Shown here: positions 31,164 through 42,384 of the stretch, one piece after another
Layout of the letters: each line of letters starts with the position of its first letter
How positions within the stretch are numbered: position 1 is the stretch's first letter
Assembly: GCA_907165275.2 (NCBI GenBank)
Contig: OU015653.1
Span: forward strand, 9,454,001-9,518,000
Source of the DNA: Zygaena filipendulae
Lineage: Eukaryota > Arthropoda > Insecta > Lepidoptera > Zygaenidae
Direction of reading: 5' to 3'
DNA: 64,000 bases
Made by a program: the position numbers and the translations under genes
The notes under the pieces: generated by a model
The model's database searches: none
What the model saw: only the letters and a program-made list of their open reading frames with translations
Told to the model about the DNA's origin: nothing

Positions 31164-31317
31164 GTCGTGTCGCTTTCGCAAACAATCGTCTTAAGCTCGT
31201 GGCTGATTTTTCATTGGATGCTATTGATGACTACGACAATTTTTTTTGGTTGGTTTACAAAACAAGCAAAAAATATAAAATTATTATGTATTTATGCGCT
31301 TTCAAGTCATCACGAAG
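31164..31317 (+). CDS. Gustatory receptor GrC, exon 3
   Basis: 154 nt, phase 0 in and phase 1 out, donor GTAAGT. It encodes VVSLSQTIVLSSWLIFHWML and continues with GWFTKQAKNIKL and ALSSHHE. The acceptor reads TTTAAG|GTC where GrB has TTTTAG|ATC, so the base at -3 is A, which is a weak acceptor context. The first residue becomes Val instead of Ile. Confidence 0.87.
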
Positions 31318-31582
31318 GTAAGTAAAGTATTGCAATAGGTACTTATTTACTACTTAGTACTTACTAGTTCACGGCCAGGCTGCATTGCACCACAGATAAT
31401 ATAATACTATACTGCAGTCACTTTGTGTACCCTAAAGCGAGAAACAGACCTATAATGTCGCGAGCGCGAGTAGGTAGGTACGCGACTTTTGGTCGCACAG
31501 GTGACCAATGGACATGACATACAATGCACTCACCGCGACGACATCCAAAGAGTCAGGGGCCGTATTATTGAATCGCTCGAAT

Positions 31583-32025
31583 TACACACATTAAAAGTGT
31601 CTAGGGATCAAGTACATTTTAGAGAATTGCCACAAATTGGGATTATTATTGTAAGTTTGGCCGTTCTTCAAAGTGATTTTGAAGAAATGATTTTAAGCAT
31701 ACCAAATCGCTGCGAATGTGTGATTCGTGTCAATGGAAGAAACACAGATTATTAATTTGTTTATTCATTACAATAAAAGTTTCAAAAACCACTGTCTTTG
31801 CCTTTTTTTGCCATTTTATTGTCGACTTGGAATTGGTTCAATTTCTCACATCTTACAAAAAATTAAATTTTTCTTAATTTATTCAAAATGTGGGGATGAG
31901 TTGTTATTTTAGATATGGAAATAAGGTAGGCGGCCAGTCCAGAAGATTAAATTAGATTTAAATTAATTGAGTTTCGTTTTATAGCAAAAAATGTTCTTGA
32001 TCCCTAGACACTTTTGATGTGTGTA
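31583..32025 (+). mobile_element. Deleted Tc1-like element
   Basis: The ends TACACACATTAAAAGTGTCT and the complement of TACACACATCAAAAGTGTCT bound 443 bp. The left part keeps only the 3' end of the transposase: a frame ending MILSIPNRCECVIRVNGRNT-DY at 31755. This matches the C-terminus of the Tc1-like transposase at 43494 (LILSINNRL...GGNTDY). It is an internally deleted derivative. Confidence 0.75.
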
Positions 32026-32154
32026 CTTTTACACATACATTTTAAGCATTCACTTGCAATTCCGTGTGCGAAAAGTAATTCGAACGATTCAAAAATACGG
32101 TCCTACGCACTGTCAAAAAGTTATCACAGATTTCATGTAGAGCCAAGCTTCTAA

Positions 32155-33471
32155 CTCTACACGCCCTTTTTTTTTTTTTTTTTTTTTTTTGACCCAGGGA
32201 AAATGCTTTATGCATACCACCGCCCCCGGGGCGGGGGTGATGGTTATGTGGGACTCCGCCCTGATAAGGGCGACCCGCCCTGGGAAGGGCGGGAATACTA
32301 CCCACTAAAAACCCTGGGGTGTTCCTCCTCAGCGCCACGAGTCAGGGCCGCGGGAATCGCTAATTGCATGCTCCGCGGCCCCGACGGCGCTAGCCCGCAC
32401 GTAGCGGGCTCCTTCTCGGGGACCCGTTAGTTTTGTGGGTCCCCTCCTCCTACAACTGCTATAATAAATTAATTTAGTGGCGCGCCGGAACACCTAACGC
32501 GCCACTTCCGCCCGAGGTCCTCATTCCGACTGGCGGCAGAGTTACCCCTACTCTGCCGCCCGGAGGACCCCTATTATGGTGGGTGGAGGCGGACCGCAGC
32601 TCGCCTCCTACCCCCCCCTCTGGGGCGGCGGTTGGGAGGGGCGGACGCCGCCTGCTCCCTTTCCCGCTCCGCGGTCTCCTTCCGCGAGATGACGTCCTCG
32701 CAGAAGGAGAGAACCGCCGCCCATGCGCCTTCGCCGCCCACCATAGCCGAGACGACTGTGGGCAGCGACAGGTCGCTTCCTATTACTGCGACGAGGGCAC
32801 GGCGCTGCTCAGCCCAGGCCGAGCATTCTTCTAGAGTATGTTGCGCCGTGTCCTCGTCGCAGACTCCACAATGGTGGCACGAGGCCGTCGGCTCCCTTCC
32901 GGCGATTTTGCACAGGTACTTTCCGAAGCATCCGTGCCCGGAAAGCACCTGCGTCAGCCGAAAGGTCGTGGCGCCCTGCCGCCTGTCCGTCCATTCACGC
33001 AGAACTGGACGGACAGCTTCGACAGTCCGTAGGCCGGCAGATGGAGTGGCCAGCCTACACTCCCACTCTCTCATCAGGTACTGCCGAAGATGAGATCTCC
33101 GCGATTCAACCGCACTTGGCGGGGGGTATTCCCCCCGGGCGTGGCACTCCGCTCGCCACGAATACAGCGACGAGAGGAGGCCAGCCTCCAGGTCCCAAGG
33201 GGGGGACCCCGCCAAGACGCACGCCGCCTCAAAGGAGATGGTGCGATACCCTCTAATAGCCCTGACGGCCAGGACCCTCTGCGGTCTCCGCAGCAGGGGT
33301 CTGGTATGGGCCGTCAGGCTATTCGCCCAGATTGGGGCCCCGTAGAGGGCCATCGATCGCACCACCCCCATGTATAGGCGGCGGCAATTAACACTCGGTC
33401 CCCCAAGATTGGGCAGCAGAGTGCTGAGGGCACCCGCTGCCTTGATGAGTTTGGGAACTCTCTACACGCCC
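32155..33471 (-). mobile_element. R1-clade LINE, 5'-truncated, with 12-bp target duplication
   Basis: The insertion 32167-33459 is flanked by CTCTACACGCCC on both sides (32155-32166 and 33460-33471). It is on the minus strand, with a 24-base T-run (poly-A tail) at 32167-32190, a GC-rich 3' UTR and an open C-terminal ORF2. Its high GC content contrasts sharply with the AT-rich surroundings. Confidence 0.85.
32574..33457 (-). CDS. R1-clade LINE ORF2, C-terminal part
   Basis: An uninterrupted frame of 294 codons that enters the element from its 5' truncation. It is the C-terminal part of the reverse transcriptase protein: NLGGPSVNCRRLYMGVVRSM and ALYGAPIWA, which are typical of R1/TRAS/SART-type elements. 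The C-terminal zinc-binding region follows with CHHCGVCDEDTAQHTLEEC. The last ~40 residues are Arg/Pro-rich. The catalytic YADD region lies upstream and is absent, so no activity is possible. The open frame and exact target duplication suggest a recent insertion. The first ATG (33369-33371) is internal, not a true start. Confidence 0.75.
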
Positions 33472-34059
33472 TAACTCTACAAGGCCTAACTTCATAAACT
33501 CTACACCTTAGTCAAAATATGCGGCTTGGCTATTTTTTTACTGTAAAATTATTGTACACAGTACATTATTGTAACAGAAAAGTAATGAACAGTGGATAAA
33601 TTCATCTTACGCCCATGTGAATGTAGTGCTTGGCTCTACATGATAACTTTTTGACAGTGTCATATGGTTTCGTCTTGGCAACATTTTACATTAAAATATT
33701 TTTGGTGGGATTTTTACTTACCTACTTATACTTCTGGTAGCGCTACTAGCTAGATACTGCGTATATCAAAACTCACGACCGTTGGTTCCGATCGATCGTA
33801 AGTTTTGATATTTTTTCGCTTAATTTAGCACTTGTACCTAATATCATTCACCTTAAGTAATAAGAAACTCGCATTTTGTACTCAAAATTCAAAGCTGAAA
33901 TGTTTTAGCTTTGTTTTACCAAAGAAACACAATTATTAGTTTTAATACCTTCTATTTACACTATGCATACGTAATTTTACTGGCGCAATTAAAACTAAGG
34001 AATTAAAATTTACTAATTGGTTAACTAGTTGGTTAATCATTAAACAATATTGTTTATAG

Positions 34060-34223
34060 GTGAAATTTATGATATGGCGAAGAAGATTCTACGTGTGGTC
34101 GAGAACACTAACCAAGCTGTATCTATCTACGGGATGTTTGTATTTGACACTAAACAAGTTTTATATATGTTTTTTCTCGTAAGCAGTAATGCTTTGGTTA
34201 TAATTCAACTCATCATATATTGA
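34060..34223 (+). CDS. Gustatory receptor GrC, exon 4 and stop
   Basis: Completes the split Gly codon and adds 53 codons to the TGA at 34221-34223. It encodes EIYDMAKKILRVVENTNQAV, then SIYGMFVFDTKQVLYM and SSNALVIIQLIIY. It is identical to GrD exon 4 over its first 115 nt, and the identity extends 27 nt into intron 3. After that the two genes diverge. Confidence 0.9.
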
Positions 34224-34312
34224 AATATTGTCGGCTGTTATAGGCATTAGTTTGTTGAGTCGAGTAACGGATAGACTTTCGCAGACCGTAGTTACCTATA
34301 TCTATACATATC

Positions 34313-34664
34313 TACAACGTGTTAATGAATTACCTGAAAACTAGAAAGTAGTTTGCTTAGAATCGACAAGCGAATCGATTGCACTATGTTTTAATATAGG
34401 TTATATTTTTTCATTTTTACTAGCCCATGTCTAAATTATTTATAATACAATATTTGGTGCGTACGCCACCCGCAGCAAAAAAAAAAATTGAACCGGTAGG
34501 CGCGGGCATAGCGCTTGGAATTTCATAGATAGGTCACCTCCAAACTAAGGTTGAATAACTTTTAAAGTATACATTTTTCGACATAAAATATTATTCATAA
34601 TATTATTGTTTATTTTTTTAAATTTGGTGTATCAGGTTTTCAGTTAATTCATTAACACGTTGTA
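34313..34664. repeat. MITE with TACAACGTGTTAATGAATTA ends, copy 1
   Basis: Terminal inverted repeats TACAACGTGTTAATGAATTA and complement bound 352 bp. The interior has 'tactagcccatgtctaaatt' and 'gataggtcacctcc'. A second copy in the same orientation is at 59526-59876. The TA at each end suits a Tc1/mariner-type TA target. Confidence 0.75.
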
Positions 34665-35289
34665 TACGTATTATAAAGAGCAAAATTTTGTGAGTTTGTG
34701 ACGTTGTAAGGGGTAATCTCTGGATCTACTATACCGATTTTGAAAATTTTTCACATATAGGAAGCTACAGTGATCCTGAGTGTCACAGGGCACTTTTTAA
34801 CCTGGAATTCCTGCGGGAACTCTGGAGTTAGTGAGTTCCCGTGTTTGTGAGATTTTCGGGGGTAATCTCTGGATCTACAGAACCGAGTTTCTAAATTCTT
34901 TCCCTTATAAGAAAAGCTAAAAGCTACCGTGATCCTGAATGACAGAGGGTACTTTTTATCACGGGATTCCCGCAGGAACTCCGGAGATTGTGAGTTTGTG
35001 AGGTTGTAGGGGGTAATTTCTGGATCTACTGAACCGATTTTAAAATTCCACTTATAGGAAGCTACATTGATCCTGAGTGACAAAGGGTTATTTATGTCCC
35101 GGAATTTCCACAGAAACTCCGGAGTTTGTGAGGTTGTAATCTATGGATCTACTGAACCGATTTTGAAAATTCTTTCCCTTAGAGATTGGAAGCTAAAGTG
35201 ATCCTCTGTGACATAGGGTACTTTTTATCCCGGTATTCCCGCGGGAATCTTGATTTAACCGCGGGTGAAACCGCGGGGGTCAGCAAGCT
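34665..35289 (+). mobile_element. Helitron-like element with four internal tandem units
   Basis: The 5' end resembles 'acgtattataaagagcaaa' and the 3' hairpin is 'accgcgggtgaaaccgcggg' followed by 'cagcaagct' in place of the usual CTAG. A unit containing 'ggatctactgaaccgatttt' occurs near 34722, 34870, 35018 and 35143. Confidence 0.65.
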
Positions 35290-35437
35290 GTCGTAAATAA
35301 AAACAAAAACTGATTTCAGTTGGCGAAAAAGGTTCAGTTGGCGGGAAAGGGATAGATTAGATTATTATTTATTCTGTCTTTAAAAACTACATTTATATTA
35401 TATTATGTCAAAATTAAATTCATTAATGAGATTATCA

Positions 35438-35560
35438 ATAATAATAATAATAATCCACTTCACAACACAGATCTACTTGATCCCACACTAAGCTTAAGCT
35501 TACTACATATTATTACATATATATTATACTATAGATATATATATATACACAATATGTTGA
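35438..35560 (-). mobile_element. SINE fragment, 5'-truncated
   Basis: An inverted 3' part of the SINE at 30185: an ATT-type tail complement, then 'ccacttcacaacacagatct' and 'cccacactaagctt'. The Pol III boxes are missing. Confidence 0.6.
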
Positions 35561-35571
35561 AAAATTTAAAT

Positions 35572-35896
35572 TTGAGCGTGCCAGACACGTGTCAGGCCGG
35601 AAACCGACAGACACAGTTTTATTTAAAAAGACGTTTGCACGGTTCCGATGCTCTATTCACAGTTCACACCGTAGTGATTATAATTATGATCTTTGATTCA
35701 CACTGCTCGGCATGATGTAGCCACAGAACGTACAGTTATGAACTGCGCAGAAAAAATATTCTTTCCGCGAATTCTGCCCGTGTCTGTCGGTGTCTGCGCG
35801 GCCGTGTTACGATAGATAAAAAATAAAAATACGTTAATACGCACTGTATTGGAGAATATTATTTTGTCTGCGACGGAACGTGTCTGTCACGCTCAA
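35572..35896. repeat. MITE with TTGAGCGTG(A/C)CAGACACGT ends
   Basis: The ends TTGAGCGTGCCAGACACGT and the complement of TTGAGCGTGACAGACACGT bound 325 bp. It is non-coding; the target duplication is unclear. Confidence 0.6.
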
Positions 35897-35967
35897 TGTC
35901 TATAGATATAAACGGACCTACAGTATAGAGAGTACCTACCAGCCAACTGATGTAATACATTCATATT

Positions 35968-36819
35968 TTAACCGACTTCAAAAAGCAGGGTATCAATTCG
36001 GGTATATAGACGGATATAATTACTATAGACGGATTTACCAAATCCTTTTTTTGTTTAAAAGGAGTTTATTCCGTAATGATCCCATTTAAATTTCATAAAT
36101 ATCGATGATAAGTCTCAGAGGTAGATAACGGAACTCTTGAAGTTCGTTTGATTTTTTTTTGTTGAATTTGCTCATATTATGTGGGCAAAGACAAATATGC
36201 ATTACAATATAATTATTTGCCCTGACGCCGCGCAGAGGATGCGGTTTTTTCATTCATGACGGTCCGTAGGAATAAAATACCAAGTATTCAAAAGCCTTTT
36301 GTCATCACTGTGTGGAACATTATAGATATTTAATTTAGATGTAAAAATTGTATTATCACTTAATTTTTAATCACAATGTAATCATACTAATTATAATTAT
36401 AATAATGTAAGTGTTTATTATTATAAAGCCATGTTATAATTATAATCCTCGTCTTTAAAAAGGGCGATCCAAATGACATACCTAGCGAGTTTACAGGTCG
36501 ATAAGCTTATGGTCATGTATTTATAAACTTTTCTCATCAATTAATTAATTATTCATTAAACACAGAATAAGCGGTAAGTACATAAAAAAAAACCAGCTCA
36601 TTGAATAATCTGGGTTCAGATAATGATTCTCTACAATACCTACATCTTTATTTAGAATTTAGAATAGATATCTGAATTTAGAATTTTACTATGGCAATGC
36701 CTGCCATTTCCATCGTAAAAATAGAATTTCACCGTGTAGAATTCATTAAGTATAGCACAAAATATCAAGAACATCAGAGGTCGCTCTACATTGCATACCT
36801 ATACCTGCCTACACAGATT
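35968..36819. other. Intergenic stretch with AACCGACTTC repeat fragment
   Basis: 35968-36130 carries an AACCGACTTCAAAAAG-type fragment. From 36131 to 36819 I see AT-rich sequence with no gene or named repeat. Confidence 0.45.
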
Positions 36820-36972
36820 ATAAGAAGCGGCACGTAAGTTTAGCTGGTTTAGCGCTGAGCGAAATGTGGAATGGATAGCTACGCATGGGTACAGTCGCGC
36901 AGGGGTGACGGACGCCTAATTTTGACTTCTGCGCAATAACGGTCAGCGCTAGATTTTCGTGCCGCTACTTAT
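36820..36972. repeat. Short TIR element with ATAAG(A/T)AGCGGCACG ends
   Basis: The ends ATAAGAAGCGGCACG and the complement of ATAAGTAGCGGCACG bound 153 bp, with paired 'tagcgctga' blocks inside. It is a MITE-sized, non-coding element. Confidence 0.55.
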
Positions 36973-36974
36973 AC

Positions 36975-37900
36975 CAGAAAACTTATGACACTGTGTCACA
37001 TGAAAGTTTATGGAAGGCCTTAGAAAACTAAAGGGTAAACCAAAAATACGTACAGATTATTAAAAATATTTATACAACTAACACAAGCAGAATAATTAGA
37101 AATCACTGGACCAAGATTTCCTATTAAGAGGGGGCGATCCCTTGTCACCAAAATTATTCACTGCAGTACTTCAATCAGTATTCAGATAGCTAAATGGTAT
37201 AAATATTGAAGGATAGATATCTTACTAGTTTACCTCCGGTTTGCTGACGACCTGGTAATACTAATAGAATCACGCACACAACTGCAATACAATACATGGT
37301 AGAGTCTCTTCAGAGAGCCAACATACAAGTGCGCCTGAAAATGAATACAATGAAAACTATGCTAATTATAAACAGTAAGGAGAAGAAAATAACAACTCGT
37401 AACTACTCACTAAAATGTACTGGCGTACACAAATATTTTGGCAAGCAGATCAGGGCCCTTATTCACTATGACCATAACGCGTCGCGTTAAGATAAGGCGC
37501 CGCCTGAATAGCTTTTCCCTCGTATTCAAAGAAGTTTCAATTAAAAAAAATACATTTAATTACGTTTCTTTTGTCATAAAGAATATAAATTTCTTATATT
37601 TTTGCATCTAGAGCGTTTGGGATTGTGTTTTTGCGACGCGTGTTATGCGCGGCAAGGAATGTTGTTGGTCATAGTGAATGGAAGTTGTGAGAAGCATACA
37701 ACACACGTGGAGTAAATACGAGACGTTGTGGGAAGTCTGGGAAGTATTTAAGAGTACTATGTCAATAAACTTAAGAACAGAGGTCACGAAGTCTTGCGGC
37801 CTACCGTTTACCTATAACATAATATGGCTGCCAGGCACAAAAAAGTAGGCAGCCAACGATGAATGGAGCATAGCATTCTAATTTTAATAAAAACTTTAAA
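36975..37900 (+). pseudogene. RTE-type reverse transcriptase, decayed and interrupted
   Basis: Plus-strand pieces read AYDTVSHESLWKAL, GGDPLSPKLFTAVLQSVF and FADDLVIL. The last is the catalytic FADD block of an RTE-clade enzyme. Many stops and frame changes occur. The MITE at 37453-37680 is inserted within it, and the relic resumes after that with VFKSTMSINLRT. It has no function. Confidence 0.65.
37453..37680. repeat. GGGCCC-end MITE, copy 2
   Basis: Begins GGGCCCTTATTCACTATGAC and ends 'ggtcatagtgaatg', lacking the last eight bases of the end. It is inverted relative to copies 1 and 3 and sits in the RTE relic. Confidence 0.65.
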
Positions 37901-38352
37901 AAATTAGACACATTGAAACAATGATATTATAAGTACCTAAGTACTAAGTATTAAAAATATCATTTCATTGAAATAAGAAAAACCACAAGATTAATAGATG
38001 CCCTTTGCTATGCCAAAAAACTAAAACCCACTTCCATTTTTAGTTCTTGCTATATGTAAATTTTACGAAATAAAAAGCATTGTTGACTCAAAATAAGTTC
38101 AATTTCGACTCAAGACCGAAATAAATGGAAGAGTTTGGAGGAGACCTTTACCCTCTAGCGGAGTTCCTGAATAAAAAAAGGAAAAATAGTATTACATAAC
38201 TTTATATAGTTTTATCATGTAATAGTTAAACATATATATATCAATTCATACATACACACATCAACAGAATCTAGGGATATGTTAATCCTAAAATCATTTA
38301 CGGAACTGAAAATTTCGGGAATCAAGGAAGTGACACAACATTACTATTTAAA

Positions 38353-40165
38353 AATGTATTTATTGCTTTTCGAAGTATTCTCCGCGAAATTTGACACATT
38401 TTTCCATACGATGGAACCAATCATTGAAGCAACCATTCCATTCGGAAGTTGGAGTCTCCAAAATGGCCGTTTTGTAGGCGTCCACAGCTTCTTCAGGTGA
38501 TGAAAATCTCTGACCACGCAATTTATTCTTTATTTTAGGGAAAGTATAGAAATCATTAGGGCTTAGGTCGGGGCTGTACGGCGGATGGTCTATTAATTCT
38601 ATGTTTTCTTGCTCTAAAAACTCTATTGTTCTGTGCGCGGTGTGAGAACTCGCATTGTCGTGATGGAGGATGATGCGGCGGTTGCAGTTCTCTTTACGGA
38701 GTTCAGAAACGACCTGTGGCAAACAAATGCTAGCATACAATTCTGCATTAACCGTCTTTGTCCCTCAAGAGGAATAGTCGCAACATGGCCGGTTTTGGAG
38801 ACAAACGTGGCCACCATTTTTTTTGCAACACTCCGTGAACGAACAATTTTTGTTGGCTTTAACTCATTTTCGAACACCCAAACTCGTGACTGGTTTTTTG
38901 TTTCGGGTTCGTATGCGTATATCCAGGATTCGTCACCTGATACGATGTTGTATACAGCATTTGAGGATCCTGCGTGGAATCTTTCGAGAGTTCTGACGCA
39001 CCAAGTAACGCGAGCCGCTTTTTGCTCTTCACAGAGCAAAAAGTTTTAAGAGACATCAAAGCTTGGTCACTATATTTAATGCTATGGTGAGAAGCGTCCT
39101 GGAATATGGCTCTGTTATATGGTCCCCATGTTACAGGGTACACTCGGACACGATTGAAAGAGTGCAAAGAAAATTTCTCAAATTTCTCAGCTACAGATAT
39201 GGTATGGGACGCAAATTAGTTAATTATAGGGATAGACTGCACAAATTTAAAATTACACCACTATACATAAGACGAAAACAATTTGATCTACTTTTTCTTC
39301 ATAAGTTAATACATTCTAGTTTTTATTCCCCTTCCTTACTTCGCAGTCTCAACTTCAATACCAGGCACACTAGCAGAAAGCCCCTCCCCTTTAAACTTGA
39401 TGTCTACAAAAACAACACATCTTACTACAATCCCATTGTCCGAATGTGCCGTTTGTACAACGATATGTCTAATGATGTTGCTGTTGATATCTTTGACCCA
39501 CGTCATAACGTTTTTAAAGCAACCATAAAAAAATGCATGATCCCGGTTCGTTCCTCTCTGCTCTGATCGTTTCCTTCTTCTCTATTTTTGATTTTTTTAT
39601 GATTTTATTTTAACAGTACTAACATAACTTTAAGTTTTATTTTAACGACCTAACAGCTTTTTATTTTTATTTAATAACTGCGTTTACCATGCTGTGCCCA
39701 CATGTCTGTGGTAACAGTCTAGCTCCACAACTTTATATTATAATTTTAGTCAATATTTCGATTGTTACCTGTTTTGTGAGCCCAATAAATAAATAAATAA
39801 ATAAATAAAATGCGGTATCCATCGGGAAAACAACTTTTTTATACCTAATTGTTCATGTAAGATTATTTGTATTTGACTCATGCCAATGTCTAAAGTTGCC
39901 TGAATTTCGCGGTATGTCACATGTCGATCTTCTTCAATCAGCTTACGCACAGCATCAACGTTTTCTTGGGTGACTGCAGTTTTTGGACGACCTTGACGGG
40001 GATCATCACTGAGCTTGACACGTCCACGTTGAAATTCAGCAAACCAGCGATAAATTGTGGTTTTGGATGGGGCTTCATCACCAAATGCAGAAATCATCCG
40101 GTCAACACACTGTTTTTGTGTTAAACCACTTCGAAAGTCATAATAAATCATCGCTCTAGAATTTT
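38353..40165 (-). pseudogene. Mariner transposase, nearly complete but split by a LINE
   Basis: N-terminal part 40151-39815 (minus): MIYYDFRSGLTQKQCVDRMI, then a helix-turn-helix TIYRWFAEFQRGRVKLSDDP. After the LINE insertion the frame resumes at 39039 with EEQKAARVTWC. The first catalytic Asp is in SGDESWIYAYEPETKNQSR, the second in HHDNASSHTA, and the third in PPYSPDLSPNDF, 34 residues after the second, as in classic mariners. A frameshift lies between 38740 and 38623. It ends at FRGEYFEKQ (38360). The true start is lost near 40165, where a TTC microsatellite and another repeat join. It is a different mariner family from that at 9126. Confidence 0.8.
39050..39809 (+). mobile_element. LINE 3' end inserted in mariner (CR1/Jockey-like)
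   Basis: A 5'-truncated insertion. The open frame 39063-39566 encodes the C-terminal part of a LINE ORF2: NAMVRSVLEYGSVIWSP and ERVQRKFLKFLSYRYG. It is followed by a 3' UTR and an AAATAAAT tail ending at 39809. The mariner frame continues on both sides, proving a secondary insertion. Confidence 0.75.
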
Positions 40166-40194
40166 CTCGAGTCTTCTTCTTCTTCTTCTTTAAT

Positions 40195-40620
40195 AATGGC
40201 GTCTATAATAATAACTAGATTCGCCCTGTGCGCGAGCTGCGAGCAGCTCGCGTTTCCGAGCCAGGGCCGAAACAATTTCCCCATACAAACAACTAATGTT
40301 CGGCGGCCATCTTGAAAAATGACGCAATCGAAAAACTGATTCGATATTCGGCATCAGCGACCCCAAAAACCCCCGGATGCCGAACCTCACCCGGATCGGA
40401 TCAACTTTTTTTTCGGCCGCCATTTTGAATCCGCCATTTTGGATTTTTACCACGCCAGGCGGTTGCCCCCCATTGACCTCTATGACATTTGTTTGAGCAC
40501 CCCCCATCAGACTCCTATAGTTTCGGAGATAATCGAGTTTGAATTTTGTTCGGCGGCCATGTTTTTTTCCGCCATTTTGAAAAAAAAGTTACACTATTGA
40601 CATTTGCCCAAGGTGTGGAT
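40195..40620. repeat. CGGCGGCCAT-rich repeat
   Basis: Contains three variants of 'ttcggcggccat' and two of 'ccgccattttg', plus 'gattcgatattcggcatcag'. A continuous minus frame across it is low in informative residues. I recall this kind of sequence as a dispersed lepidopteran repeat but cannot assign a family. Confidence 0.45.
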
Positions 40621-41394
40621 GAAATTTAGTTCGAAACGTTTTCACTTTCGATGGATAGTTTCGGCGGGCAGTCGACTCACTCCCTGATGAGAAGCAGGAA
40701 TCGAAGATGTCGAGGTTTTCCCATAATCACCAAAACGTCCCCTCTACATGTTCCATACATTATATCAACCTAGAGATGCTCCTTCTGGGAGAACAATTAT
40801 GTCAATGAGTGAGTGGTAATCCAGCTTTATATATTATAATTTGCCAATGACCATGTTTCTTAATAATAAAAATCTCTTCATCTTCTTCAATTATGGCGAA
40901 ACGCCAATGACAATGTTAGATTGTCCCCCAAGTTAAAACATGGCTCTCTTGAAAGCCAGTTTCCTGCTCAGGGTCCAAAATAGATGCTGAAAAGTGACTG
41001 AAATAACGAAGACACGTGACACGCGTGTTATCGGTACGGCTTTACTCAGAGAGAAGGTAATCACGCTTTACTTTTACTCGTTCTCGAGTCAATTCCATTT
41101 TCTCAACGACTAAACAAGTTTGACAAGACCTTGTGACAAGACTGAGAATCTTTTTGTAAATAAATAAATGGTATCCGATTTTTAAAACCAAGGAGTTTTC
41201 AATTAAAAAGATTTTAATATGACAGGAACATACTTCCCGATACTTTTAGTGCAGCCTAAGTAGTTAAAATCTTTTTCGTTTCCATAAAAAGTTTATATAC
41301 AGATTGAAACCTCTTTTATTCTATTTTCAAAATTTAAATAATATGTAAATAAAAATCAAGTAAAGAAAAACAAAATACGGCGGCAATCTATACC
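40621..41394. other. Nothing recognised
   Basis: Sequence inside the Tc1 span without a gene or a repeat that I can name. Confidence 0.35.
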
Positions 41395-41880
41395 TACTTA
41401 TAATAAAACTGTAGAGAGGCCAATTCTGTACATTGAATATATTATATTCAAAATTAATATTGGAGGATGAATGGGGATCGATACTGATGCCAAAAATGCA
41501 ATCAGTAAATTTTTTGTCTGTCTGTCTGTCTGTATGTGCACGTATGGGTCAAAAACTTCTGAAGGGATTTTAACCAAACTTAGTACGATTGTACTCCATC
41601 CTGGGCAGGTTATATAACAGGCTATATAACATAATGCTAAGACACATAGGAGCTGAGCAGTGACGATAAATTTGAAGCAAGTCGGATGAAAATGCGCTTT
41701 CGAGCTTTTATCCTCGCATACGTCGTTTACTCAATCACGCAAAAACGGCTGAACGGATTTGGATGAAATTTGGCATGCACGTTGTCAGGGGTATAGAAAA
41801 GGACACAAGCTACTTTTTATCCCGAAATTCCCACGGGAACTCCGAAATTAACGCCAAAGAAACTACGTTAAATTTTGCAG
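41395..41880 (+). mobile_element. Helitron-like element, long variant
   Basis: Contains a 'gtctgtctgtctgtctg' stretch, 'aaaacggctgaacggatttg', 'gaaatttggcatgcacgttg' and 'aattcccacgggaactccg'. The 3' CTAG end is not preserved. Confidence 0.5.
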
Positions 41881-41927
41881 ACTACCTACACATTGCGTTA
41901 TCAAGGGTAGGTACGGAAACAAATATT

Positions 41928-42330
41928 AGACATAGACATAGACATAACTTTATTTGGCATCACAAAATTTCTTAAAATTAATACATGCATCAAATTTAAA
42001 ATGAATCGTAGTTTCCGTGATGCCAAAATGGACACCGTCTCAGCATATGCTGTCGCACAAAGCGCGGCAGCGCTGGTTTTCAGCGGAGCCCATACGGCGC
42101 GGGGATGCGTCCGCGGGATACCCGATCGTATGTCTGCCCGCCAATTCAAATACACACACATTACATAGATAAAATATACATATATATAAATTGTATAGAT
42201 ACATAATGTATTATAGTGATTTATTGATAGTAAATAGAATAATAATAAAAATAACATATGATATAATAGGATAGTAAAAACATATATTTACATAGCAATA
42301 TTTGTACATGATATTAAATAAGGAAATTAT
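41928..42330 (-). mobile_element. LINE 3' UTR, minus orientation
   Basis: Starts 'agacatagacataacttta', the complement of the TATGTCTATGTCT-type tail following an ATAAAG, which is common at lepidopteran LINE 3' ends. No coding part is retained. Confidence 0.45.
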
Positions 42331-42384
42331 TCAAACAGTTTGGCCACCAATACTATACTCGTTTTTTTGCTGTAAAAGAAGATA

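Larger units (their letters stand above)
32108..33659. mobile_element. MITE with CACTGTCAAAAAGTTATCA ends, split by a LINE
   Basis: The left end CACTGTCAAAAAGTTATCA and the matching complement end at 33659; inner flanks 'tgtagagccaagc' also pair. Without the nested LINE it is about 250 bp. A related copy without the LINE is at 48954-49200, where the sequence runs through the insertion point. Its outer similarity there extends past this right end ('cgtcttggcaacatttta'). Confidence 0.7.
31318..34059 (+). other. GrC intron 3
   Basis: Phase-1 intron. Its edges are paralogous to GrD intron 3 ('gagaaacagac' and 'cgatcgtaagt' regions). Between them a Tc1 relic and a MITE split by an R1-clade LINE were inserted. 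Confidence 0.75.

Noticed and set aside
32583..33377. Long plus-strand frames in the GC-rich block
   Set aside because: They are shadows of the minus-strand R1-clade ORF2; high GC content removes stops on both strands.
40190..40507. 105-codon minus frame
   Set aside because: Composed of the recurring CGGCCAT words; no conserved domain or start context.
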